A DNA stretch of 64,000 bases from Stenocarpella maydis. Taxonomy: Eukaryota > Ascomycota > Sordariomycetes > Diaporthales > Diaporthaceae. The notes under the pieces are model-generated. The model did no database searches and was not told where the DNA came from. It saw only the letters and a list, made by a program, of their open reading frames with translations. The translations under genes were made by a program, and so were the position numbers. The stretch's first letter is position 1. Each line of letters starts with the position of its first letter. The DNA is taken from positions 62,001 through 126,000 of the forward strand of contig NQMI01000096.1 of NCBI GenBank assembly GCA_002270565.1, read 5' to 3'. Below are positions 44,585-56,815 of the stretch, one piece after another.

Positions 44585-47513
44585 GAGAACGGATATTCGG
44601 ACCGAGGAAATCAGCTGGTACACCGATACATATTGGCCCAGTGCGCCAACCTTAATTTGCACCACCAGTCTGCCATACATAACAGAAATACACAGTCATT
44701 AACTATACATCTATTGCACATCATTATCGCTTCTGCTCGCTACTATCGTGACTTCTGGCCTTAGTATTTTACTACTTTCTTCATCGCCTGGGCCGTTCCA
44801 CCTCATAACTAAGCACCTAAATCTCCTCCTGGGTCTCCTTCTCATTGCTAATGAGGTCTTCTACAGTCAACTCCACCCGTGGCAGCTGGTTAATGGTCTC
44901 ACGAGCCCTTATATAGGGCTTCTTGGCTGCTAGCCCTAGTATTAAGGCTGTCTCTGCAGAACGTCGCTTCAGAAGCTAGCGAGTGGGTGGCTTCATAAGC
45001 CCTGCTGCCAACTGCTCATCCCATCAAATAGCTTCTCGCTGGTTCTTCCTGCTACAGGAGTCCTCCTTATCAAGCAACTAGAGGGTCTCGTTATTCCACT
45101 TAGATGCTGAGTTAATACGTTATACAGAAGCCGTCATCACCCTTATCTTGTCACCTACCCTACTACCCAGACTAGTGGTTATTAAGGCTATCTTCTTGCC
45201 CATTATAGCCTTCCCACAGGCTGTAAGGATGCCATCTTTATCTATATCAAACGTAATCTCGTTACAAGGTCTTCCCTTTATTGCAGTAACCTTCTAGGGC
45301 AAGAGGACTACTAAGAGAGGGTTTCTAACTAAGAGGTTACAATCCAGCTAGTAAGACTTATGGATATCCTCTCTCTAGAGAGGATAACTAGCTTCCTCTC
45401 TATTAGTAATTCGGCTTGCGCAGGGCAAGCCATATTAGGTATAGATAGGATAATTACACGTTGCTAGCAAGCAATTACTCCATAGGAGTTATTTCTTAAG
45501 CATATATATTGCAGAACTCCTTATTATAGAGAGAAATTCAAGAGCTACCCACAAGATTTAAGTTGGAAGCTTACCCAGCTACTTCTGCCCATTAAATTTC
45601 TCTAGTAATAAGGTCTTTTAATAAGCTTCTTCCAAGCATAGGGCACAAGAACTATCCATAATCATCTCATTAGCAGCCTTAACTAAGTAGAGAATATTAC
45701 CCATCTTATAGCCGAGATAGACCTTAAATTTGCAGTAGGTAGCTTCTATTAATAAAGTCATATATAAGCTGAAGTTAAGGATCTTATAGGTCTTATACCC
45801 AGCTCATTTAGTAACAATCTTCTCTCCTTTATTAATATATTAGGTCTGAAGGTAGTTAATAAGTACTACTGAATCTAAGAACTTCTCTTAAAGGCGCTAC
45901 TAAGCTATATTATAGATCTCATGATTAGTGGAGTATTCTATGAACTTAAGGAGGTTAAATAGAGCTTGGCGGGTATAGGGGATATCCTCTAAATTAGGGA
46001 CCTTGGTAGGTATCATGGCCTTATTTCTCCCCGGCGCATTAAGTATAGCCGTTGCCGGGTCTTCTGCTTCTAAATCCTCATTAGCTTCCTCCTCTTCCTT
46101 ATCCTCCTCTTCTCCCGCTACTGCTAGCGGCTTCTTTTACTTCTTCTTAATATTTAGGGTAACATTTGCATTAATATAGAAGATATATAATTAGTGATAT
46201 GCCTGGGGGAATTCATATATAAGGGCATTAATTAGAGCAGTATTATAGTCAGTTATACAGACCGTTGGGTTATCAGCTTGGCAATAATAAAGGAGGTTGT
46301 AAACTTGCTTAAGAAGCTATCGGAAGTTGGGTTCCTTCTTGCTATTAATAACGCCTTAGAATAGGGGCAAGTTCTTCTTTATATAGGTTATGCAAGTGCC
46401 TTGGAAGTATAGCATCTTCTTATTATTCGTTATATATATATAGTCCATGGATAGGCACTGCATAAAGCAATTCTCTTATATTCATATTAACTGCTCCTTT
46501 ATATACTAGAAGATGCCCGTAACATTGCTATTAGCATTAGTTGCCCAGTGGTACCATTAATTCTTCTTCTTAAGTAGATCCAATATTACTTGGGTTGGAG
46601 TATAGATTCCAACCTTCTCCTTCCGCCAGTCTATAAGCCAGTTCTTTATTATATTGGGCCCTAATTATATATCTGGGTACTATTATTAGAGTGCTTATTC
46701 TAGCTTCTTTGGCTTAGCTATATAGGGATCTCAGGCCATACGGAAGAGGAATTCTCATTAGGGGTCTGTTAGCTTAGCCTAGCCACACTAGGCGCCCTTA
46801 ACTTCCTGGGGACTATAGTGGGTATACTTCTCTTCCTGTAGAATAAGCTGCCACTTGCCTTCTATTAATTTGGTTATATAGGCGAGCGCTTGCTACTTGC
46901 AACCTGCTTTAATCATTGTGGCGTTATTTAATGTGGCGGTTAAGGGTCGCTAACTACCACAGCTATACATCAATACTACCCAAGTTGGCCCTAACCTTCA
47001 GATCACGATCAGGAATCCAGCAGACTTTATAGCAATATCTAATTCTACCTTAAGGTCTACAAAGATATTATATCTATCATAAAAAAGTTTCAGGAAGGCA
47101 GGAGGATTAGAAAGTACTAGTCAGCAACCATTTGCAGCGGTAATATTAGTATTCTAGGTATAATAATCCGCCTACCACTACACCTCAAGATGGGTATAAT
47201 TAGGGATAAGCAATATCACCACAACACCAGAAAACTTAATTCTAACTAATAAAGATGTATTTCTAATAGCAGAATAATCGATTGCAAGAGGAATTTGGTC
47301 TATATAGCCAGTTATAGGTAGTTGGCAAGGGAGTATTGTTTGGTAGGTGAAGGGGGTTTGACAGGTCTGCAGGTGAGGGCACCAAAAGCACCTGGTTGGG
47401 GTGGTGTATGTGGTTGAGTGTGGTCGAATGGGGCGCTCTGATTGGCTGCAGCGATTAAGTAAATAATGTATCGGTGTACCAGCCGATTTCCTCGGTGCGA
47501 ATATCCGTTCTCA
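44585..47513 (-). mobile_element. Mutator-like element 1 (MULE), RIP-degraded
   Basis: About 46-bp terminal inverted repeats: GAGAACGGATATTCGGACCG from 44585 against the reverse complement ending at 47513 (GAGAACGGATATTCGCACCG), continuing to GGTACACCGATACA. Minus-strand reading around 46130-46470 gives a MULE transposase core: KKNLPLF, QVYNLLYYCQADNPTVCITD, YNTALINALIYEFPQAYH and INANVTLNIKKKQKK. Many Gln codons are stops. No clear target duplication is visible at the ends. A region rich in Glu/Asp codons on the minus strand (46060-46140) follows the core. Confidence 0.75.
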
Positions 47514-48131
47514 TATTAATTAATTAATTAATTTCAATAAATTATTTAATATTAAGCATTACTTTAATCAACTTAAAAAGGAAAATATTTAAGTTTTCTA
47601 TATATAATACACTTCATTAGTTAGCTAAATATATTTTTAACTAATAAGTTTTAATAAATTTAAGAAATAATATTTAATTTATATACATATTAATATTGTA
47701 TTTTTAGAATTTTTTTAAAATAAATTCTGTTCGATTACTATAATTATAATTAAAGTTATTAAATAATTATATAATAAGCTATAGTAGAAGGTGCTATTAT
47801 ATTACATCTAACCAAAAGATCAGCTAATATTTGAACTCTCCATTCAAATATCCCTTCTAACTACCTTATATAGTGCAGATCATAATACTATTACTTCTCC
47901 CCCTAAAGCTTCATCCTGAAGCCCTAGGCATAGGTAGCTAACCTCTAGATCTATACTAGCTGTTAGGTAATAAGGCCAACTAGCCTAGTAGTTGCAACCT
48001 ATAAGCATATAGTTAATACAGGTGAGGATCGAACCCAAGACCTCTGCATACCGGTATACCCGGAGAGTTGCTCCTAGTACTTTAATACTAAGGTGTACTT
48101 AGAGTAATGACTGCTTCTAGCACTTCTAGCA
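47514..48131. other. AT-rich spacer with decayed repeat sequence
   Basis: Very low GC from 47514 to about 47800, then a moderately GC stretch with a B-box-like GGTTCGATCC on the minus strand near 48029. No gene or complete RNA is supported. Confidence 0.45.
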
Positions 48132-48264
48132 AGCTAAGCTAAAGGGATAGACTATATAAACCTATAATTATCACTACTAAATAGTATAGCTTAGGATAGC
48201 TCTTTAATAATTAATTTAAATATTTACTTAAAAATAGCTTTAATAGCTTTTATTCATTATTATT

Positions 48265-48367
48265 ATATTATTTGCAATAATTCTACTTTAAATGCTCCTT
48301 ATATATAAACCCAGTTACTAGGTTTATATATAAGGGGCATTTAAGATAGAATCATTCTAAATAGTAT
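48265..48367. repeat. Foldback MITE-like hairpin (~48-bp arms, 7-bp loop)
   Basis: The left arm ends TTATATATAAACCC (48312) and the right arm begins AGGTTTATATATAA (48320). Both continue outward through AATGCTCC/GGGGCATT and TTGCAATAATTCTA-like sequence to ATATTATTT/AAATAGTAT. The MULE 2 target duplication partly overlaps its outer edge. Confidence 0.6.
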
Positions 48368-51336
48368 AATTAAAGAGAGCGGAAATTCGCGCACCCGAAT
48401 TCAGACCTTGCGCACTCATTTGTGACTAATCAGTGCCCACAAATGTGCACGAATTTATTTTAACTAGGGGCCGCTATAATAATTGTTAAGGTTATTGCAT
48501 ATAGCTAGCATTTAGCATTATATCTTCGCCAACTAACTAATGAAGCTGAAAATTGCATACAAACACATATACGGGCTTGATTTAGTAGTGTTTTTGAGCG
48601 GAATTTATGCTTAACTACATGCCTAGCCCCCACTAAGCACTTCGATCTTTAGTTATATGCCCTTACCATTGCTAACCTCACCAGCGAGCTTATCTGCAGT
48701 CAGGTCTACATATCCCAACTAGTTAATAGTCCTCTATATGCCTGTATGCTGCTTCTTAGCTAATAGCGGTGCGCTTAAGGATATACCTAAAGGAGCAGAA
48801 CATCATCTTAGCTGGTGGTTTGCTTGCTTCATAAGCCTTACCGCCAGCCGCTAGTCTCACCAGATGGTCCCTTGCTGGGCACTACTGCTACAGGTATCCT
48901 CCTGATCCAGGGACTGTAGGGTTAAATCATTCCACTCCCAAGCTGAATTCATGCATTAAAGGGAAGCTATTGTCGCCCTTATCTTATTGCCTACCTTACT
49001 TCCTGAGCTGATAGTTATTAATATTGTTCTTTTACTTATTATAGCTATTATTTGGTTGCTGCTACTCTTAAGGATTCCTGCTTTATTAGCTAAAAATATA
49101 AATAGATTATATAGCTATCCCTTTATTCTAACCTACTTAGGTGAGTAGACTGCTAGTAGAGGGTTCTTAGCTAAGAGGTTATAATTAAGCTAGAAGAATT
49201 TATATATATTAGCTTTATTAAGGGGTTTCTTCTCCTTAAGCTTGTTGGTGATTTAACTTGTGTAGATTAAGCTAAATTATATAAATAAGAGGCAAATGTA
49301 ACTTATAAGCGAGCAGTTGCCTTATGGGATCTCTTTATTCTATATATATATTGCTTGTTTCCTTGCCTTTAAGAGCAGATCTAGTGCTGCTTATGATATC
49401 TATACTGGAAGACTGCCTAGTTACTTCTGCTTATTAAACTTTTAAAGAGAAGATATCTTCTAGTATGCTTCTTCTAGATGGAAATTACGTGCTATATCCT
49501 CTAGAGCCTTATAGGCAGCCTTAATAAGATAGAGAATATTCCCTATCTTATAGCCTAGATAGTACTTTAGCTTCTAGTGCGAACTCTCTATTGAGGATGT
49601 TATATATAAGCTAAAGTTAAGGACTTTATAGGTCTAATGGGCTGCCTATTTAGTAATAATCTTCTCCTCTTAATCTATATAGTAGGTCTTTAGGTACTTA
49701 ATTATCTCTATTTAATCTGAGAATTCCTCTTATAAGCATTATTAAGCTATATTATAGATATTATAATTAATTAAGTACTTTATGAATTTAAGTAGGTTAA
49801 ATAGAGCTTAGTGGGTATAGGGGATATTATTTAGGACCCTTAATTGGATTGTTACCTTGTTTCTTACTAGCGCGTTAAGTAAGGCTATTTCCTTATCCTC
49901 CTCCTCCTCTTATGATTCCTTCTCCTCTTTTTATTCTATTATTAATCCCTTAGGCTTTTATTACTTCTTCTTAATATTAAGGATAATATTTATATTTATA
50001 TAGAAGATATAAAGTTAGTAATAAGTAAAGGGGAATGTATACTTGATAGTATTAATTAGAGTAGTATTATAGTTAGTAATAATCACCCTTAGAGCTATAG
50101 CCTTATAGTCTGCTAGTAGTAACTTAACTTGCTTAAGAAGCTACTAGAAGCCTATTTTCTTCTTATTATTAATAAGGCCTTAGCATAGGGGCAAGTTCTT
50201 CTTTATATGCGTTATAGCTATACCTTGGAAGTATGATATCTTCTTATAATTAATTAAATAGGTATAATTAAGGGAGATATACTGTAAGAAACATTGCTCT
50301 TGGATTTATGTGATCTACTATTTCTCATATTAGAATATACCTGTAATATTGCCCTTCTCATCTTAGGTCTAATGATACTAATAATCCTGCTTCTCAAGCT
50401 AGTCTAAAGTTGCTTATAATGGTGTATAAATACCCTGCCTCTCTTTCCTTCATTCTGCTAGTTAAGCCTTTATTATATTAAGTTCTAGCTTAATTATGGG
50501 ATACTCTTATTAGAGTGTAAGTTTAAGTTTCTTTAGCTTTACTAGGGAGGGGTTATATGCTATTTAGGAGAGGAATTCATGTTATTCTGTTGTCAGCTTC
50601 ACTCAGCCTTACTATGCGCTAGCAACTGCTTAAGGCCCGTAATGGGCATACTTCCCCTCTTAGATTATGAGCTTCTACTTACTACCCATTGCGCTAGTTA
50701 TATGGGCAGTTGCTTACTAGGGATAGTTGGCTTTAATTATGGTGGCATTATAAGTGGTTGCGGCTGAAGGTTGCTATATGCTGCGGCTATAAGCTAATAT
50801 CTTCCGTTTTAATTTAAAAACTATAGGAGACTATTAGCTAGCTAGCTGACTTTATTGCTTTATCTAACTTAGCCTTAAGCTCCTTATAGGTATTATATCC
50901 ATTATTGAAAAGTCTTAGGAATGTAAAGGGATTGGAAAGTGCTGGTTGGTGGTAATTATTAGCAGTGATACTAGAGTTCTAGTTGTAGTAGTCCGCCTGC
51001 TACTACGGCTTAAGCCTAGAGTAGTCTGGAACTTGTGTTATCAGCTGTAATGCTGAAAAAACGATATCTGAATAGATATAATTGGAATTTAGTCCTTAAT
51101 TAACCATATTCATCCGTTAGATAGTTGATTTAATGTATGGTGGAGTAATAGTTAGTAAGTGTTTTCTAGTGGGAAGAGAATATATTGTGTGGCGCGTTCT
51201 GCTAGATGCAAAAAACACTGCTTAGGGGGTGCAATGAGGTTGAATGGGGCGCTCTGATTGGCTGGAGCAGAGCTTAGTCAGAAATGGATGCGCAAGGTCC
51301 AAAATTGGGTGCGCGAATTTCCGCTCTCTAATTAAA
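48367..51336 (-). mobile_element. Mutator-like element 2 with perfect 8-bp target duplication TAATTAAA
   Basis: The element spans 48375-51328 (2954 bp). TIRs of about 52 bp: GAGAGCGGAAATTCGCGCAC at the left and its reverse complement at the right, diverging slightly after CACCC. TAATTAAA flanks both ends (48367-48374 and 51329-51336), the 8-bp duplication expected for Mutator-type elements. Minus-strand reading near 49980-50100 gives YNTTLINTIKYTFPFTYYQL and INIILNIKKK, parallel to element 1, with the acidic residue of TDYN changed to NYN (G to A, as in RIP). The two elements share a GGGGCGCTCTGATTGGCTG subterminal block (47425; 51245) but are well diverged. Confidence 0.8.
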
Positions 51337-51452
51337 AGCTATTAAAGTTATTTAAAGTAAATACCTAGATTAGCTGCTAAAGAGCTCTTCTAAGCTATAC
51401 TATTTAGTAGTAATAATTATAGGTTTATATAGTCTATCCCTTTAGCCTAAAG

Positions 51453-54400
51453 CTATAGGAGTATTAATTATACCTAGCAATCTAATATGAAAAAATATTT
51501 AGAATTAGTATTATTTTTATTATACTATAATATAAGAGTGCTAGGAGTAATTATTACTTTAATTACTTTGGCTTACTCGATACTAGGTTATATACTAGGC
51601 TATGCCTATTATATTGCTTCCTATAATCTACTAAGTTAGCTAAGTGAGTTCCTATTTTACTTATAGCTAATTGCTAGTTCCTATTTCTATTAGAGTTATA
51701 ATATTATTTCTCCCTTTTAATATATCTTTATCCTTAAAGCTTTTTATAAATTTCTTATCCTATTTCCTTTATATATTCATTAAAAGATCTTTTTATTTCC
51801 TAATTCTTAATTATATCTTCTTAAATAGTGAGGGGTTATATTAATAAGCTCCATTCCCATAAGATTAACAAGCATTCTACATTAGCTAACCTAATTAATT
51901 AAAAAAGTATTATTATTAAAACTATACCTTATTCTTATTAGTTTAAATTAAACTATCTTTATTATTTTATACCTAAATCTTTATAATATAGCAGATATAT
52001 ATAGGCCTTAAAGTCTTATAATAAGAACTCTATAGCTTTATCTTATTGGTTTATCTTAAATTTATCTAAAAGATCTAAGCTAATTCCATATTTAATAAAA
52101 TGCTTATTATCCAAATAGGACCATTTAGAAAAAGAAAAGATTAATATAAAGGAGGAGTTATTTACTCTTTAAATAAAGCTTTAAACTATTATAGGTTATT
52201 TAATATGGTTGCAATATCAAAAGCACTAGACTAAGGAACATTCTTCCAAGTTATTCTATTATAGTATCTAATCGCTAATTAAGGAATATACTAAGGCTAT
52301 ATATAAGCACCATAAGTTAGAGGAGGTATAGGCTCAGGTTAGTACCAACATACAGTCCCTTAAAGCCATAGAGATCTCCAATTAGCATTATCTAATTTTA
52401 AATTTAAATAAATTAGGGGTTCCTACTAATTTTCTTACGAGGCTTAATAATTCTATAAGACTTACCAGCAGTTCATTAAATTCACAATAAATTTTCATAA
52501 GTTATCTTTATCTCTATATCCTTGCTATTTAATTCAGCTTTCTATTATATTACTATATATCGTATAATTAAGAATCTTCTCTGTTTTATATTCCAGTTTA
52601 TAATTATGAAGTTCTAATTCTATTGTTAATTCAGCTAATTTAAGCGCTAATTCTAATATTAAAATACAAAACTCTAGGTAGATGCTTATTTCCTTAAGTA
52701 GTATAAGCTTATAATCAATTTCTAATATTTATTTCTCAACTTGAAATTATCTAAATTTCTTAAGATTAAATTTATTACTGGGTCTTTGAGTTTTAATTTA
52801 TTTTTTATAAAACAAATAAACTATATCTCCCTCTCCAAAGGGTAATCCCTTTAACCTTTTCTAATTTACTCATTTTACCATTTATTTCTATATAAATTAT
52901 ATATCTAAATGAAGTTATTTCTAAAGTTCTTTAATTTTCTCTATATAATATATAGCCTTACGTACTTTAACTACCTTAATAAAGTACTAGTAGGCTTGTA
53001 GGTTAAATGTATGGTGCGTATAAAATAATAATATATTAGATATATATATATCTGCAGTACTATATTTAAATTATATAAGTAGTAATAGTTATACCTAGTT
53101 ATCTTGCTAATAGTTAATATAATAATATAGATAATATTCTAGGATCTAGTTAAGGCATTTTATTTATTCATCTATCTAGGGGTATGCTATAGTTAATAGC
53201 TTACATTTAATTCCTAGTTATTTTATTAAAGAGAACTAGAAATTTAATATAAATAGCTTATATTTATTAGATACATTATCCTTAGGTAATCTATATTAAC
53301 TAATAATAATCCTTAAGAAGGTATAATTAAGTTCCTTTACTATACTTGCCTCCTTATAAGAGATAAAGTAAGCATACTTTATAAACCTATCCACTATAAC
53401 TAGAATGCTATTGTTAAACGGAACCGCTCAGCAGGGCGTTGGTACTCCGTGCAAGGAGTTACCCTAGACTTCGTTGTAAGGAGTTACCCTAGACTTCCTA
53501 GCAAGGAGTTACCCTAGACTTGCGAGTCAGGCGATTTTCGCTAAGTACGCCCAGTGCGTGCGTGACGCAAGATGAGTTTGGTGGCCGTGAGTCGATTATT
53601 TTGGCCTGCATTTGCACCTTAATTCAGACCTCTGCATTACCCTTATTTCTTACCCAAAAAGTATATGACTTAGTGCATTGGATAGCCTGATTTCTGAAGT
53701 TTGTATGTACTTAATTTGGGCATTGCTAGGGCTATGGTTGGCTGGCTGCTTGGAACCAAAGATGGTGTGTTGGAAGGGCGAATTTTCCGGCATTTGCAAA
53801 TTTGCACCAGAGCCGACCGCAGCGTGCCCAGGGGTGAGACGACGTCGGAGGGTATATAAGGAGGGCTTACAGAAGCCCAACTTAATTCAATACAAAGTTG
53901 TCCAGACCATTGTCAATCGTCCCAATTCGCCTCAGAGCACCACACTGCGACCCTGCCGAAACACACGCTGAACTGAATGCTATTTTATAGCACAAATTCA
54001 TCAGAGTTATAACTGAACCTTAATTATTAATTTAACTAATAAAAGGAGTTTAATTATAAAGTCTAAACTAATTAATTTCTATAGTCCTTAGGTATTAGTA
54101 GTAATTATAGTAGCCTATATAGCCTAATCCTTCTAGCTGCTTCTATTATAAATATTGCATTTATTAATAACTGCTATAATAGCATCCCTTATATTTAAGA
54201 AGTTCTAATATTATCTAAGTTATAAGTATATTACCTATATGTCTGAGTATTTATATATTAGTGCTTTATAAAGTCCTTATATACCTTCCTTTTAGAGAGC
54301 TAGAGGTAGGTAGTATTTTCCTCTATAGTATTATATTCCTCTAATATTTTGTAAGTATAGGTTCTTAAGTTCTAAGATATCCTTATAGTAATTGCTTTAA

Positions 54401-54954
54401 TCTCTTTATATCAAGTCCTTAGGCATATAACTCAATGGGCTGTCGCAAGCTATTATTTACTATTTCTAGGCTTTCCATCTATATTCCATTTATAATAAGG
54501 TATTCACTACCGTCTTAAGGGGTGCTTCAAATATAATTAGATCTTACTCAAATACATCTAGCTTATCCATTCTAATTCCTTCTAATAGATAATTTAACAT
54601 TAAATTAAAATAAGAGCTATTCAGCATTAGATTCTATTCTTTATTAAGTTCTTTTGATAGTAGTAACATTATACGAAGTTTTCTTATAATCTTTATATAC
54701 ACCCCGTTAAATTAAGTCTTTAGCGCACTTAACTAATATTCCCATTTCTAAAATACTTTCAATAATTATTATACAGGTTTCCTTATTAATATATTTAGGT
54801 ATTAACTTTTTAGGCTTATTTAGGATCCAGGGCAAAAAGTATAAAGTAGAATTTCCCTTATTTATTCTTTCATCGTATCTCTCCTCTAATAGTGAAGTCT
54901 AAAAAGTTTATTCCGATTTTAAATTCTTTTTCTAGATCTACTTCCTTAAGTATG
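51453..54954 (-). mobile_element. Gypsy-type retrotransposon fragment, minus strand, split by a solo LTR
   Basis: Minus-strand reading across 53100-53410 gives an RIP-degraded integrase: ILVIVDRFIKYAYF, SYKEASIVKELNYTFLRIII, YRLPKDNVSNKYKLFI, AYPQIDE and ILEYYLYYYIN (the usual HPQTDGQTER region altered). The reading resumes upstream of the LTR at 54006 and beyond. Toward 51600 it becomes unreadable AT-rich sequence that should hold the C-terminal/chromo region. At 54955 it is truncated by the LTR of the plus-strand gypsy element. No intact domain remains. Confidence 0.65.
53407..54010 (+). repeat. Solo LTR copy 2 (594 bp, 53412-54005)
   Basis: TGTTAAACGG...TTCATCAGA, inverted relative to the copy at 1068-1665. 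Flanks are GCTAT (53407-53411) and GTTAT (54006-54010), a 5-bp target duplication with one C-to-T change. It is inserted in the integrase reading of the minus-strand gypsy relic. TATA box 53853-53859. Three 25-bp direct repeats of the AAGGAGTTACCCTAGACTT type start at 53453. No internal element sequence is attached, so it arose by LTR-LTR recombination. Confidence 0.8.
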
Positions 54955-55345
54955 GTTCCGGGTCACGGGGGCAACCGGCATGTTTCGGACTCCGGAGGAG
55001 AACAGCTTGGCATCCCTCTCCCCAACGGCTATAACGAAGGGGCCTTCCTGCGTTGCTTTTGAGAAATTTCTAGTCCTAGAGAATCAATCTTTTTATACCC
55101 TGTGAATTTGTATCTGTTAGATATATACGTGTGTACTATAAAACTATTTCTTGTGCCCTCTTTTTCTACCTCTCCTTTTTAGCACCCTCTATTCCCCTTA
55201 TAACTCTCCTATTGCATTAGGGGCTCCTCTTCTTGCCTTCTACGCTCCTCTTGGGGTGGTTGCTTGATTAGGGCTCTAGCAGAATGTATGCCTTTTTATA
55301 TGTGTGGAGGTTTTGTTCTCTCGCTCTCCCCTCTAGGCCTGTTTT
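54955..55345 (+). repeat. LTR/leader of plus-strand gypsy element
   Basis: Inverted counterpart of 1852-2240. It precedes the plus-strand gypsy coding relic in the orientation expected of a 5' LTR. Exact ends were not fixed because no direct-repeat partner (3' LTR) was identified downstream in the window. Confidence 0.6.
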
Positions 55346-55375
55346 CACTGGTGTCTGCCCCATGAATTGAATATG

Positions 55376-55447
55376 GGTTTCTTTAGCTAATGAGGTTTCT
55401 TTGGCTAATAAGGTTTCTTCAGCCAATGAGGTTTCTTCGGCTACTAT
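55376..55447 (+). repeat. Four tandem 18-bp units
   Basis: GGTTTCTTTAGCTAATGA and three variants (TTGGCTAATAA, TCAGCCAATGA, TCGGCTACTAT endings) in direct tandem just inside the gypsy LTR. Differences between units are mainly C/T and G/A transitions, as RIP would leave. Confidence 0.75.
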
Positions 55448-56451
55448 AAAGTTCCTCAGCTTTTGGGCCTGGATTCCCTATTTTGTTTATAAGGTTGTTG
55501 GCTACTTTAGGGGAGTGAATCTTTATACTTCTAATACTATTTGATTCTGATCAGAGCTATAGCGCCCTCTTGCTCTTAATAGAGGATTTTGCTATCATGT
55601 AAAGGCTAGATTTACCCTCCTGAGTTGCCTATAGTTAACCCAGTAGCAATAGGAGCAGGTATGTGCAAGGCTGGTCTGATCTCTGTATCAAGCTAACTTC
55701 ATTACCTCAGCTATATCTTAAACCCCCTCCCGGCATACTTAATTTAGTAGTAAAGTATGAAACCTCTAGCCTAGCTATATATTCCTGGAAAAGCTATTAA
55801 GGGATTTATATCCTTAGGCCTTAGAAATTCATTCTAATTGGATTTAATGGCATCTAATTAGGGCTCATTTCCTTAAAAGGGATATAAAGGACTAGTATTA
55901 AGAAGGTTTAATAGATCCCAACTGCCTATATTACCTGAAACTCTCTTACCCTTAGATGTAGCACTTGAAGGTTTAGCATGCTAATTCCCTAATATAAGTA
56001 AACTAAGTATAATAAAGCTCTAGTTTAACTAATTAGGCCCCTCTTTAGTTTTCCCTTTTGAGTTATTATTATAACATCTGGTTACCCTATTAAATACTAT
56101 ATCTAAGATATTATCTGATATTATATAATGTTAGGTTGGGTGATAGCGGTATTAAATGTTGCATGCTTCTATAGGGAGTTAAAGAGGTTCCTGCCCTACC
56201 AACCGCTATCCTTCTAATTGGTAAGCTTAGAGCTTCCGCTGTTGTTAGCACCCCCTGCAGTCAGGATGGCTGGCATCAGCAGCATGAGGGTATTCCGGGT
56301 ATCTATATTGTCCTCTCCTATGAGACTAGCGGTTGAGTAGCTCCCGCCTTCACCTATAGCAAGACTTCATGATACTTGATATGATCTTCTATACTGATAC
56401 CTTTCACTCTAATCATACCTAGTTATTCCTATATATATCTTAGTGAACTTT

Positions 56452-56815
56452 AGATAGCACTTACGCCCTTATTTCTTCCGGATATGCCTGGTATAGAGAA
56501 ACATTTAATACCTTCAGATAGCACTTACATCTTGCCTCTCCTAAAGGACCTTTGATATTAAGAAACATTCAACTTCACTATTACTGTAAGGGAGTGATCA
56601 GGACCTAACCTGTCCTATATGCATCTCTGCAGACCCCAAATAGCACTTATGCCTTTGCTTCTCCTGAATACACTTGTTATAGAGAAACATTTGATAATCT
56701 CGGATAGCACTTGCACCTTACCTCTTCAGCTATAGCGCTAGTATAGAGAAACATTTGCCTCCGTTATTATAGCAAGGGATAGATTAGGACCTATATCTTC
56801 TGTTTTTCTGATAGG
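56452..56815 (+). repeat. Higher-order minisatellite in the gypsy leader
   Basis: Four ~64-bp units begin at 56452, 56516, 56638 and 56702. Each starts (A/G)RATAGCACTTA and contains a TATAGAGAAACATTT-like core. After units 2 and 4 comes a ~58-bp block with AAGGGA/AAGGGAGT..AGGACCTA. The arrangement is therefore [64+64+58] duplicated with a 186-bp period. Confidence 0.65.

Larger units (their letters stand above)
48132..51452. mobile_element. TIR element (~120-bp arms) split by MULE 2
   Basis: Left arm 48132-48255 and right arm 51334-51452 are inverted repeats sharing blocks such as AAAGGGATAGACTATATAAA and CTACTAAATAGTATAGCTTA. Without the inserted MULE the element would be about 360 bp and non-coding, i.e. 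MITE-like. Its interior also holds a smaller foldback element at 48265-48367. Confidence 0.65.

Noticed and set aside
48000..48080. tRNA-like segment on the minus strand with GGTTCGATCC
   Set aside because: Only a B-box-like core; T-stem imperfect, no A-box, anticodon arm or acceptor pairing.
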